Shown: positions 14,485 to 20,902 of the stretch, piece after piece
Layout: each line of letters begins with the position of its first letter
Position numbering within the stretch: the first letter of the stretch is position 1
DNA from: Paenisporosarcina sp049671445
GTDB taxonomy: Bacteria > Bacillota > Bacilli > Bacillales_A > Planococcaceae
Assembly (NCBI RefSeq): GCF_049671445.1
Contig: NZ_JBATUX010000019.1
Span: 1-25,578 of the forward strand
Direction of reading: 5' to 3'
Length of the DNA stretch: 25,578 nucleotides
Translations under genes and position numbers: made by a program
The notes under the pieces: generated by a model
Told to the model about the DNA's origin: nothing
Seen by the model: the letters and a program-made list of their open reading frames with translations, nothing else
The model's database searches: none

Positions 14485-15591
14485 TTATTCCAGACCAGTA
14501 AACTCGTCTGCTTCGTAATATTCCGAATCAATAAGCTCTTTTTTAACATTTGCTTTGTCTACAACAATTACATCTGTTTGTTTTGCTTTCACTTCGATTT
14601 CTCCATTGTCGTAAGAACCTGTTGTTTCAGGTGTTTTGTCATCCAATACTTCTACAGCCATACCCATTGCATCTTTTACAAGTGTACGAACATCTTTGAA
14701 TACCGTCATTGATTGTTTGCTGTCTAAAATGTATTGAATTGACGCTTTTTCAGCATCTTGACCAGTAACAAGGAAACTTGAAACCGCACTATCTGAACCA
14801 AATACATCAGCGATTGAACGAGCTGTTCCATCATTTGGTGCAAGAATTGCTACATCGCCTTTTGAATCATCACTTACAGCTGTTAAATGTGTTTGTGCTT
14901 TGTTTTTCGCATCGTTTGCATCCCAGTTTGTTGTGATCTGACCAATGATTTTACTTTGTTGATCACGTGAAAGGTCAGCTGTATCTTTTAAAGCTTCAGC
15001 TTCGCTAGAGTTTGCAATTTTGAATGTGCCGTCAGCAATTTTTGGTTGAAGCACTTTCCAAGCACCTTCAAAGAATAAAAATGCATTGTTGTCAGTAGCT
15101 GCTCCAGCGTAAAGATACAATGGAACGTCAGAACCTTGTGCATTGTCTACTAAGTATTGTGCTTGAGCTGCCCCAACTGCCAAGCTATCAAAAGTTACAT
15201 AGTAATCAACAGCATCCGTGTTCGTAATTAAACGGTCGTAAGAAATAACTGTAATGCCTTCTTTTTTAGCCGCTTCTACTGCAGCTGCAGCAGCGTCACC
15301 GTCTTGAGGACAAATGATTAATACGTCAATTCCTTTGTTAATTAACGTTTCAACGTTTTCTTTTTCTTTAGCAGAAGAACCTTGACTGAATAAAATTTCA
15401 CTCGTGTATTTTGTATCAGCGATTGCATCTTTAAATCGTTGCTCATCTTGTACCCATCTTGGTTCATCTTTTGTCGGTAATACGATACCTACATTTACTT
15501 CACTACTACCGCCCTCGGTACAACCTGCTGCGATTAATGTGAACATCATAAGAAAGATTGATAAAAATATTGCTTTTGTTTTTTTACTCAT
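14485..15591 (-). CDS. chvE: ChvE-type multiple sugar-binding lipoprotein
   Basis: Lipid-anchored sugar-binding protein of the CUT2 importer, 368 residues. Seen: signal peptide with lipobox IAAGC (Cys24), then VGIVLPTKDEPRWVQDEQRF, GIDVLIICPQDGDAAA, ISYDRLITNTDAVDYYVTFD, GAATDNNAFLFFEGAW, ILAPNDGTARSIADVF, VTGQDAE and QSMTVFKDVRTL. These are characteristic of the ChvE branch rather than RbsB, with the long middle insert that ChvE has compared with XylF. An in-frame TTG lies two codons upstream, but the AAAAGGGG box is seven bases from the ATG at 15591, so that ATG is chosen. It heads the transporter operon and has a promoter overlapped by a cre box. Confidence 0.9.
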   Translation of the reverse strand: MSKKTKAIFLSIFLMMFTLIAAGCTEGGSSEVNVGIVLPTKDEPRWVQDEQRFKDAIADTKYTSEILFSQGSSAKEKENVETLINKGIDVLIICPQDGDAAAAAVEAAKKEGITVISYDRLITNTDAVDYYVTFDSLAVGAAQAQYLVDNAQGSDVPLYLYAGAATDNNAFLFFEGAWKVLQPKIADGTFKIANSSEAEALKDTADLSRDQQSKIIGQITTNWDANDAKNKAQTHLTAVSDDSKGDVAILAPNDGTARSIADVFGSDSAVSSFLVTGQDAEKASIQYILDSKQSMTVFKDVRTLVKDAMGMAVEVLDDKTPETTGSYDNGEIEVKAKQTDVIVVDKANVKKELIDSEYYEADEFTGLE

Positions 15592-15633
15592 TTCCAAGCC
15601 CCTTTTCCCTTTGTTTTCTTTGATTACAACTAA

Positions 15634-15662
15634 ATTATAGCTCTGCCCGTTCGTAATGAAAG
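15634..15662 (-). promoter_or_regulatory. Candidate chvE operon promoter
   Basis: On the minus strand a perfect TATAAT (15639 down to 15634) lies 43 bases before the ATG. With a 17-base spacer, the -35 hexamer is CTTTCA, a poor match to TTGACA. A good -10 with a weak -35 suggests dependence on an activator, which fits the AraC-type regulator encoded in the same locus. The hexamer is seen; the activation is inferred. Confidence 0.6.
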
Positions 15663-15670
15663 CGCTATCA
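15657..15670. promoter_or_regulatory. cre box (CcpA site) over the chvE -35 region
   Basis: TGAAAGCGCTATCA matches the catabolite-responsive-element consensus TGWNANCGNTNWCA at every position. It covers the -35 hexamer of the proposed promoter, so CcpA binding would block RNA polymerase. This predicts catabolite repression of the sugar transporter. Confidence 0.8.
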
Positions 15671-15738
15671 ATAGCACTCTTTTGGTATCACCTATACTTT
15701 TTTATCTTTTCAGAATTTTTCAAGGGGTTTTAGGGTAA

Positions 15739-15824
15739 TTCCTACGTCAATGGCTATTTTTCCTACGTGACCTCTTGTTTTTTCCTACGTCACTACGCTT
15801 TATTCCTACGTGACCTTCGATTTT
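15739..15824. repeat. Four phased TTCCTACGTSA repeats (two 43-bp units)
   Basis: TTCCTACGTCA at 15739 and 15782 and TTCCTACGTGA at 15760 and 15803. Start-to-start distances are 21, 22 and 21, that is two helical turns each. Copies alternate C/G at the tenth base, so the array is also a 43-bp unit repeated twice (15739-15781, 15782-15824). Spacers are T-rich and diverged. It lies about 110-190 bases upstream of the proposed chvE transcription start, between chvE and the 168-bp structured element. Direct repeats 21 bp apart are a layout used by AraC-family activators; a dispersed intergenic repeat is the alternative. Confidence 0.75.
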
Positions 15825-15829
15825 TACAA

Positions 15830-15863
15830 CTGAGTCATCGCTCAGCGTTTATTTTATTTTTTA
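15830..15863 (+). terminator. Small hairpin with T-rich tail, partial copy of a reused terminator
   Basis: CTGAG-TCATCG-CTCAG followed by CGTTTATTTTATTTTTT. The stem is only five base pairs, but the tail is terminator-like on the plus strand. The bases AGTCATCGCTCA are identical to the right arm of the terminator at 23768-23794, so this may be a decayed copy. No plus-strand gene ends immediately before it. Confidence 0.35.
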
Positions 15864-15891
15864 GCTCTTATAAAATCTACTGTTGCTTATC

Positions 15892-16059
15892 GTACATTTG
15901 CGCTGGCCGCACGTTCCGCATGAGCCAACAAGTATGAAAACCGCATACTTGTGGGTCTCATTCTCCAAAGAGCTGCTCCTGCGGTTACTCGTCGCAAAGA
16001 ATATGACCAAACTACCTTTGATCATATTCTTTCATGCGGCATGCTAGGCGCAAATGTAC
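15892..16059. repeat. 168-bp element with nested inverted repeats (MITE-like or structured RNA)
   Basis: Noncoding element bounded by a perfect 12-bp inverted repeat, GTACATTTGCGC (15892-15903) and GCGCAAATGTAC (16048-16059). Inside lies a second inverted pair, CCGCATGA (15916-15923) and TCATGCGG (16032-16039). Two hairpins sit within that: 15920-15961, whose main stem is CAAGTATG/CATACTTG extended by CC/GG and ATGAG/CTCAT; and 15996-16032, with 11 perfect base pairs AAAGAATATGA/TCATATTCTTT plus CAAA/TTTG. It folds as an outer stem with a multi-branch core on either strand. No target-site duplication is evident, and no open frame of note is present. It belongs to the 600-bp gene-free stretch 15592-16194. 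I cannot match it to a known RNA family. Confidence 0.6.
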
Positions 16060-16194
16060 TCTTTCGTCTGTTCTTTAATATCAACAGCATTCTTTAACAT
16101 ACTTATATTAAAATCTGAAGTTAACAGAATAGAAGTTAATGACCTATGTTGTTTTGGGTATATATCCATAAGGTTTATTTTGGAGGTCATACAT

Positions 16195-16668
16195 ATGTCG
16201 ATTTATCATTACAATTTTGAAACCAACTGGAAGTTTGAAGCAGACATCGAACAGATCTGGGGATTGATTAATAAGTTTAACTACGGAGAATGGTGGAAGG
16301 GGTTAGATTCAAAAAGAGTTAAGAGTGAGTCAACCAAACTGGCGGTTGGAGATCGATTTAGGTTGTTTTTTACTACTAAGTTACCTTATCAACTATCATT
16401 CGAATCGGAAGTAGTGAAACTGGAAAGCCCTACCTATCTTGAAATCAAGGCTTTTGGAGAGCTTGAAGGACATGGAATTTGGACACTTTCCCAGGAAGGG
16501 CCAATCACTAACGTACAGTGTATTTGGAAAGTGAATACGAATAAAAAGTGGATGAATACATTCGCTCCCCTATTACGACCAGCTTTCGTATGGAATCACA
16601 ATCAGGTGATGAATGAAGGTGCGAAAGGGATTTCTACGTCATTGGGGGTTAAGTTGATCTCGCTGTAA
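16195..16668 (+). CDS. SRPBCC-family (START/Bet v1-like) protein
   Basis: Small soluble protein of the polyketide cyclase/START-like superfamily, 157 residues, the normal length. Seen: an N-terminal strand and helix with FEADIEQIWGLINKFNYGEWWKG, then alternating strands (VGDRFRLFFTTKLPYQLSFESEVVKLESP, YLEIKAFGELEGHGIWTL, TNVQCIWKVNT) and a final long helix carrying NHNQVMNEGAKGISTSLG. These proteins bind hydrophobic ligands in a cavity; the ligand here is unknown. The frame is open back to 16054, but TGGAGG (16181-16186) nine bases before ATG 16195 sets the start, and the upstream part overlaps the 168-bp element. It is monocistronic with its own terminator. Confidence 0.8.
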   Translation: MSIYHYNFETNWKFEADIEQIWGLINKFNYGEWWKGLDSKRVKSESTKLAVGDRFRLFFTTKLPYQLSFESEVVKLESPTYLEIKAFGELEGHGIWTLSQEGPITNVQCIWKVNTNKKWMNTFAPLLRPAFVWNHNQVMNEGAKGISTSLGVKLISL

Positions 16669-16711
16669 ATAAAGTGAAAGGTGATTTCAAAGGATTATAT
16701 CCCAAAAATAG

Positions 16712-16750
16712 GACGCTACCTTTTATAAATTAGCGAGCAGCGTCTTTTTA
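16712..16750 (+). terminator. Terminator of the SRPBCC gene
   Basis: GACGCT (16712-16717) pairs with AGCGTC (16739-16744) and is followed by TTTTTAATAATG. The large internal loop contains an alternative CGCT/AGCG pairing. It lies 44 bases after the stop. Confidence 0.65.
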
Positions 16751-16793
16751 ATAATGTTATTTATAAGATGTTTGTACTTTATTTTCATGGAGT

Positions 16794-17555
16794 TCAATAA
16801 GGACTTATCTTTTTACAAACATAAATCATTTCGCTACTGTCTTTTTTCAAAGGATCCTTTTCCCAAGAGCTATAGACATTTAGTATCGAAAAACCATTTT
16901 GTTCTATTAACCTTTCCATTTCTAATGGGAATACATATCGCAAGGAGATACTATCTTTTTCAATTGAAATCACTTCATCGTTATGGTTATAAAATTCCCT
17001 TGTTGATGTACTATGTAATATTTGAGTAAGAGGATTATATGTATCAACTTTGCATTCGGTAACTTTCCGATTACGTTTATCAAAATAAGTATGTTTAGAT
17101 TCATCTATGATAGCTAACTCATTTAAGATTGGGAATCTTGTATTGAAGATAAATACTCCCTCATCAACCAAGTGTGTATTAACTGACTTTAATAATCTAT
17201 TCTGCGAATCATTGGTTAAAAAGTGTTGAAATGAATTACCAGTCATATATATTAATGAACCAACCGTATTTAAAGATAGCTCCGTACAATCCTGTAATTC
17301 CCACTGAATTGGAAGGTTCATATTTATTGTTTTTTCTTTCGCTCTGTTTAGCATACCTTCATTTATATCAACACCAATTATTTTATATCCATGTTCAGCT
17401 AAAGGAATAGTTAATCTACCAGTCCCACAAGCTAGGTCAACTATTTCACCATTTTGTTTCTCTGCCCATTCCAATAAAAAAGGGAGGTCATAGTATTCTG
17501 GGTCATTATATTTCTCCATATTATCTTTAAAAATATCGTCTACTTGTCTTGTCAA
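16794..17555 (-). CDS. Class I SAM-dependent methyltransferase
   Basis: Cytoplasmic methyltransferase, 253 residues. Seen: motif I IVDLACGTGRLTIPLA (from about residue 38), motif II acidic residue Asp63 in IIGVDINEGML, then QWELQDCTEL and the motif IV-like GSLIYMTGNSFQHFL, followed by EGVFIFNTRFP. This is a Methyltransf_25-type Rossmann fold with a C-terminal beta extension (REFYNHNDEVISIEKDSISLRYVFP). The methyl acceptor cannot be read from sequence; the fold is used on small molecules more often than on nucleic acid. The TTG start at 17555 has AGAGAGGTG eight bases upstream. It lies downstream of two DinB genes with a gap of about 180 bases that contains no clear gene. Confidence 0.85.
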   Translation of the reverse strand: MTRQVDDIFKDNMEKYNDPEYYDLPFLLEWAEKQNGEIVDLACGTGRLTIPLAEHGYKIIGVDINEGMLNRAKEKTINMNLPIQWELQDCTELSLNTVGSLIYMTGNSFQHFLTNDSQNRLLKSVNTHLVDEGVFIFNTRFPILNELAIIDESKHTYFDKRNRKVTECKVDTYNPLTQILHSTSTREFYNHNDEVISIEKDSISLRYVFPLEMERLIEQNGFSILNVYSSWEKDPLKKDSSEMIYVCKKISPY

Positions 17556-17735
17556 TTTCTGAACACCTCTCTAATTCATAAAAACTTGTTAGTTAAAAAA
17601 CTTCCTGATGCATTAACAACTTATACATCCTTCAAAAATCACCATTCAAACAAACATCTATTAACTCTTCATTTCCGGCCCAACATTTTACATAATCGTC
17701 TTATTTACTTCGAATCTTTTAAAAGCTGAATCTCT

Positions 17736-18227
17736 TTAACCTCTAGTTCCTAAAACATCTGTACTTGGAGGTTCATAACCCAATTGTCGCGCCATGGCTA
17801 CTACCTGACCCTTGTGATGGAATTCGTGAGTGATAGTATGCATAAGTAGTTTACCAGGCGTAATTGATATCGGTTCTCCTCCATCTCTCCAAGGAATCGC
17901 TCTCTGAATCGGCTCATCCATGTTATGTGCATGTACTTCAAAAACCTCATTTACAAAAGAATCTACCTGTTGAAATCGAACTTTTATTTCGTCCAAACCT
18001 AGTTGCTGAAGTTCTTCCTTTGAAGTAAGTGGCTTCTTCGTTTTTAATAAAACATATGAGCCTAGCCAAGCGTAATAACAGTTTGCTATGTGTACCAGAG
18101 TTTCTTTCATACTTTGAAAACCGAATCCATCCACTTGGCGACAAAAATCATTTGGATTTAGTTCACTACAAAAATCAAAAATTAATTCTCGAGTCTGTTT
18201 GACCCATTCATATTCAGTTTGATTCAC
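17736..18227 (-). CDS. DinB-family protein (first of two)
   Basis: DinB/YfiT-like four-helix-bundle protein, about 163 residues. Seen: first metal-ligand His region MKETLVHIANCYYAWLGSY and the second His cluster HTITHEFHHKGQVVAMARQLG near the C-terminus, ending with the usual G-x-PPSTDVL tail. These three His positions form the divalent-metal site of the family. Members include bacillithiol-type thiol transferases and damage-induced proteins; the activity here is not known. GTG 18236 abuts its AAAGGGG box; GTG 18227 lies eight bases from it and is preferred. It is the second gene of a likely bicistron, starting 38 bases after the other DinB gene. Confidence 0.85.
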   Translation of the reverse strand: MNQTEYEWVKQTRELIFDFCSELNPNDFCRQVDGFGFQSMKETLVHIANCYYAWLGSYVLLKTKKPLTSKEELQQLGLDEIKVRFQQVDSFVNEVFEVHAHNMDEPIQRAIPWRDGGEPISITPGKLLMHTITHEFHHKGQVVAMARQLGYEPPSTDVLGTRG

Positions 18228-18264
18228 TCCATACACCCCTTTAAGAAAAGAAGATTATGCATCA

Positions 18265-18750
18265 TTATTCCTCTTTTATCTTCCAGCTATTTTGTAACTT
18301 CCTAATATAAAGGATTTGACCAATATGATATGCGTTATGAGTTGAGACATTACCGAGTACTGCCCACCACTCCACATGTTCAGGGAAACCATTTACTTCA
18401 CTTTCAACTTTTTCTTCAGTTAATAAACCTTGCCATCGTAACAGCACTTCTAAAAGTTGTTTTTTCAAGTCAGTAAATGTTTGATTTTCAGGAATAATAA
18501 AGCTTTTATTATTATTTCCTATGGAAGGCACAGCATTGACGTGGGATTTTTGGTACCTTGTTTGCCATGTTTGATTCCAATATAAGAGATGCTGGACAAT
18601 TTCAGCTATACTATTTCTATTTTCGTTTGGTTTCCAAAATGCTGCTTCCTCAGACAAATTTTCCACTGATTCTGAAAATGGAATGTACCAGCTTGGATCA
18701 TTAGCATTCGCTAACAACTGATCGGCTAAAACATCTTTTGCATGAAACAA
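18265..18750 (-). CDS. DinB-family protein (second of two)
   Basis: DinB_2-like four-helix-bundle protein, 161 residues. Seen: SIAEIVQHLLYWNQTW supplies the first His, and VSTHNAYHIGQILYIRKLQ the C-terminal His pair, as in metal-binding DinB proteins. The sequence differs clearly from the adjacent DinB protein, so this is an old paralogue pair rather than a recent tandem duplication. The TTG start at 18750 is nine bases after GGGAG. It sits upstream of the other DinB gene on the same strand, and cotranscription is likely. In the superfamily some members are thiol-dependent transferases, others stress proteins; I cannot choose. Confidence 0.83.
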   Translation of the reverse strand: MFHAKDVLADQLLANANDPSWYIPFSESVENLSEEAAFWKPNENRNSIAEIVQHLLYWNQTWQTRYQKSHVNAVPSIGNNNKSFIIPENQTFTDLKKQLLEVLLRWQGLLTEEKVESEVNGFPEHVEWWAVLGNVSTHNAYHIGQILYIRKLQNSWKIKEE

Positions 18751-18841
18751 AATCCCACTCTCCCTTTTTTGTTTAATGTTCTGTTATTAGTAGATTCTAC
18801 AAAGTATATTTATTGTCCTGTAATTAAACTTCGATTTAGCA

Positions 18842-19066
18842 TTACTTCTTTTTGCTTTTATCCACTCTGTGATACTCAGAAAGTTGAATGACTCGAACAT
18901 TTCGTGTATCCAGCTCATGATATATTCCTCTACTGTCTGTAAACGAAATGTATTGGTCCCTTTCGCTTTGAATTAACTCTTGTGCATCTTCTTGAGACTC
19001 CATATGGATAAACCTTCTAATATAATGCTCCTCATCGAAGAAATACGTTACTTTAAATTCTTTCAT
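18842..19066 (-). CDS. Small hypothetical protein (74 aa)
   Basis: Unrecognised small soluble protein. Seen: MKEFKVTYFFDEEHYIRRFIHMES followed by a helical, charged segment (QEDAQELIQSERDQ) and two short strands (YISFTDSRGIYHEL, NVRVIQLSEYHRV) before a Lys-rich tail. The beta-alpha-beta-beta pattern with no hydrophobic segment suggests a compact domain. An AAGGGG box is nine bases from ATG 19066; an in-frame ATG two codons earlier is too close to it. It stands alone between the DinB pair and a divergent lipoprotein gene. Confidence 0.65.
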   Translation of the reverse strand: MKEFKVTYFFDEEHYIRRFIHMESQEDAQELIQSERDQYISFTDSRGIYHELDTRNVRVIQLSEYHRVDKSKKK

Positions 19067-19309
19067 GATCATGAACCCCTTACCTATTGGTATTAAAAAA
19101 CCTTAATATTAAATTTTACATATTCCTCACTTCGTCAATCACTTCCAAATTCCCTGCAATATGATTTCAGTGACTCTAATATTAAAACTGAAAATTCACT
19201 GGACTGTTCCGGATTATAAGTTAAAATATGTAAAAGGAGTAGGGAATAAATAACAAGTAATTTTAATACTGTATAAACAAATATCTTAAATTAAAAGCGA
19301 GGTCTTCAT

Positions 19310-19909
19310 TTGAAACATTTATCTATAGGTGTATTTCTTTCATTATTACTACTCACTGCCTGTTCAAAGGAATCGACAGGCGATGCAATGATTAAAATTG
19401 CAGAGTTGACAAAATTTGAAGAAAGTCTTGTTGATTTAACGACTGACCATTCCTTTATTTTCGATTTGGAAATAAATAATGATGAAATCGCAGAAATCAT
19501 GGGAACAGTTGATTATTATGAAAACGGTGAATTTGTGCGTACAGTGTCCGGGATCACAACTGCGATTTCAGAAGAAGAAAATAAGGAAGATAAGTTAACA
19601 GTAGCCATCATCCACCAGGCAAGAAATGATAAAGAGGAGCAATGGATAACATCATCAATGACCGAAGATGGCCAATCTTCTGGAACTGTACTGAATAATA
19701 TAGATGGAAAAGCAAGAGAAAAATTTGCTTCTGTCTGGGGTGGGGTAAATGAAGGTCCCTTAACTATTGGTCAGAAGAAAGTGATTGGGGTCCTTGCATA
19801 CTCAGCTAAAGATGGACTTTCTATGGCTAATAGTATTGAAACAAAAGAAGATATAAAAAGAGCCACTAATTATGAACAAGTGTACCTACTATCTGTTGAA
19901 TTACGATAA
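19310..19909 (+). CDS. Putative lipoprotein, unknown function
   Basis: Secreted lipoprotein of 199 residues, family not recognised. Seen: a short signal peptide MKHLSIGVFLSLLLLTACSK with lipobox LTAC, so it should be anchored outside the membrane. The mature part is acidic with beta-like segments (HSFIFDLEIN, EIMGTVDYYENGEFVRTVSG, KLTVAIIHQA, EQWITSSMTEDGQ) and a C-terminal YEQVYLLSVEL. No catalytic signature is visible. The TTG start has GCGAGG seven bases upstream. The gene is monocistronic and ends before a good terminator. Similar unnamed lipoproteins are common in Bacillales. Confidence 0.75.
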   Translation: MKHLSIGVFLSLLLLTACSKESTGDAMIKIAELTKFEESLVDLTTDHSFIFDLEINNDEIAEIMGTVDYYENGEFVRTVSGITTAISEEENKEDKLTVAIIHQARNDKEEQWITSSMTEDGQSSGTVLNNIDGKAREKFASVWGGVNEGPLTIGQKKVIGVLAYSAKDGLSMANSIETKEDIKRATNYEQVYLLSVELR

Positions 19910-19940
19910 GTTTCAGGAAGCCATAACCTATATATTAAAA

Positions 19941-19972
19941 ATGAGCGGTGACTAAGTCATCGGTCTTTTTTA
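19941..19972 (+). terminator. Terminator of the lipoprotein gene (TGACTAAGTCA type)
   Basis: CGGTGACT pairs with AGTCATCG around a single-base centre and is followed by GTCTTTTTTATG. The core ATGAGC..TGACTAAGTCATCG recurs at 23768-23794. Confidence 0.85.
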
Positions 19973-19981
19973 TGCTTGGAA

Positions 19982-20008
19982 AGAGGCTTCCCATTATGAG
20001 AAGCCTCT
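19982..20008 (-). terminator. Hairpin downstream of the GntR gene
   Basis: AGAGGCTTC (19982-19990) pairs perfectly with GAAGCCTCT (20000-20008), nine-base loop. Reading minus it is followed by TTCCAAGC, a weak tail, about 90 bases after the stop of the GntR gene. It probably serves as the operon's end together with the neighbouring terminator, which on this strand is followed by GCTCATTTTTAA. Confidence 0.55.
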
Positions 20009-20095
20009 AACAAAACCATATTCATTTTTCAACTTGCTTTCTCTTTCTTCACAGCTTTACCTGTCACTATCAGTTAAGGCGAAAACATTATAAAT

Positions 20096-20803
20096 TTATG
20101 CTTTTTTGAAGTATCCTTGCACAATTTGAATATGATTTTTCATAAGTGTACTAGCCTTTTCTGCATCTCGATTATTTAATGCCGTCATTATTTTCCGATG
20201 GTAGTCCAATGAATCTCGCATGACACTTTGGACTAATAAAGATTCCTGATGAGTTCCTAGCATTTCTTGTATTCGTAATATTAGATTACTAATTGAATTG
20301 TACATATCCAGCATGACTACGTTTCTTGCTGAAGTTGCAATATTTTGGTGAAACATCATGTTTGATCTTACATAGTTTTCTTGATTATATTCATTTATTG
20401 CTATTTCCATATCATCAATGGTCTGCTCTATTTCTATTAACTGCTCTTTAGTGGCTCGATTCGCAGCTAAACACGTCAACTCTTTTTCAATAATCCAACG
20501 TGCTTCGAAAATATCATCCCATTCTGCTTCGGAAAAATAAAACTGATAGACAAGTGATTCTGAATAAGAAGCATTAAAATTCGTGGAAATGAACGTCCCT
20601 TTTTGTGACCTTTCAATAAGACCCAAGGACTCCAATACTTTTAAAGCCTCCCTTATAGAAGTTCTGCCAACTTGAAACATATCCATCATCTCTCTTTCAG
20701 GTGGCAGCCTATCCCCTTCTTTTAATTTTCCTGCAAGAAATAAGTCCTTAATTTGATTTACAACTTCATCCCCCACATTTAAGCGCTTCACAGGTTCGAT
20801 CAT
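20096..20803 (-). CDS. FadR-subfamily GntR transcription regulator
   Basis: DNA-binding repressor or activator, 235 residues. Seen: winged HTH at about residues 10-75 with GDRLPPEREMMDMFQVGRTSIREALKVLESLGLIERSQKGTFI, split here only by its turns, and an FCD ligand domain (about 90-225) with EARWIIEKELTCLAANRA, FHQNIATSARN and the C-terminal His of DYHRKIMTALNNRD. FCD regulators bind small carboxylates, often with a metal held by the Asp/His set. A good AAGGTGAG precedes the ATG. It is the third gene after the FAH hydrolase and NhaC permease, with a 99-base gap, and a perfect FadR-like palindrome lies before the first gene; regulation of the cassette, including itself, is the obvious model. 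A weak own promoter around TATATT in the gap is possible. Confidence 0.88.
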   Translation of the reverse strand: MIEPVKRLNVGDEVVNQIKDLFLAGKLKEGDRLPPEREMMDMFQVGRTSIREALKVLESLGLIERSQKGTFISTNFNASYSESLVYQFYFSEAEWDDIFEARWIIEKELTCLAANRATKEQLIEIEQTIDDMEIAINEYNQENYVRSNMMFHQNIATSARNVVMLDMYNSISNLILRIQEMLGTHQESLLVQSVMRDSLDYHRKIMTALNNRDAEKASTLMKNHIQIVQGYFKKA

Positions 20804-20902
20804 CGTATACTCACCTTTTCATTCCGATTTGTTACTCCACTCTTAAATATAGTGAACTTACTTCAAAACTTCATATGTTTAAACTAGATTTACACAGTCC
20901 CA

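Noticed and set aside
15739..15824. Reading the four phased repeats as a CRISPR array
   Set aside because: The repeat is only 11 bp, spacers are about 10 bp and T-rich, and no cas genes are present.
16054..16194. An N-terminal extension of 47 codons for the SRPBCC protein
   Set aside because: The extension overlaps the inverted-repeat element, has no ribosome binding site, and the strong TGGAGG lies in front of the internal ATG at 16195.
17544..17729. A 61-codon plus-strand frame in the gap before the DinB genes
   Set aside because: No ribosome binding site, no recognisable domain and composition typical of chance AT-rich reading; the gap appears empty.
17736..18750. The two DinB genes as a recent tandem duplication
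   Set aside because: The proteins share only the fold and His positions; sequence similarity outside these is too low for a recent event.
2699..19310. The many TTG and GTG starts as a sign of foreign DNA or error
   Set aside because: Each has a strong, well-spaced ribosome binding site, and such starts are common in Bacillales; only the cpaB ATA is exceptional.
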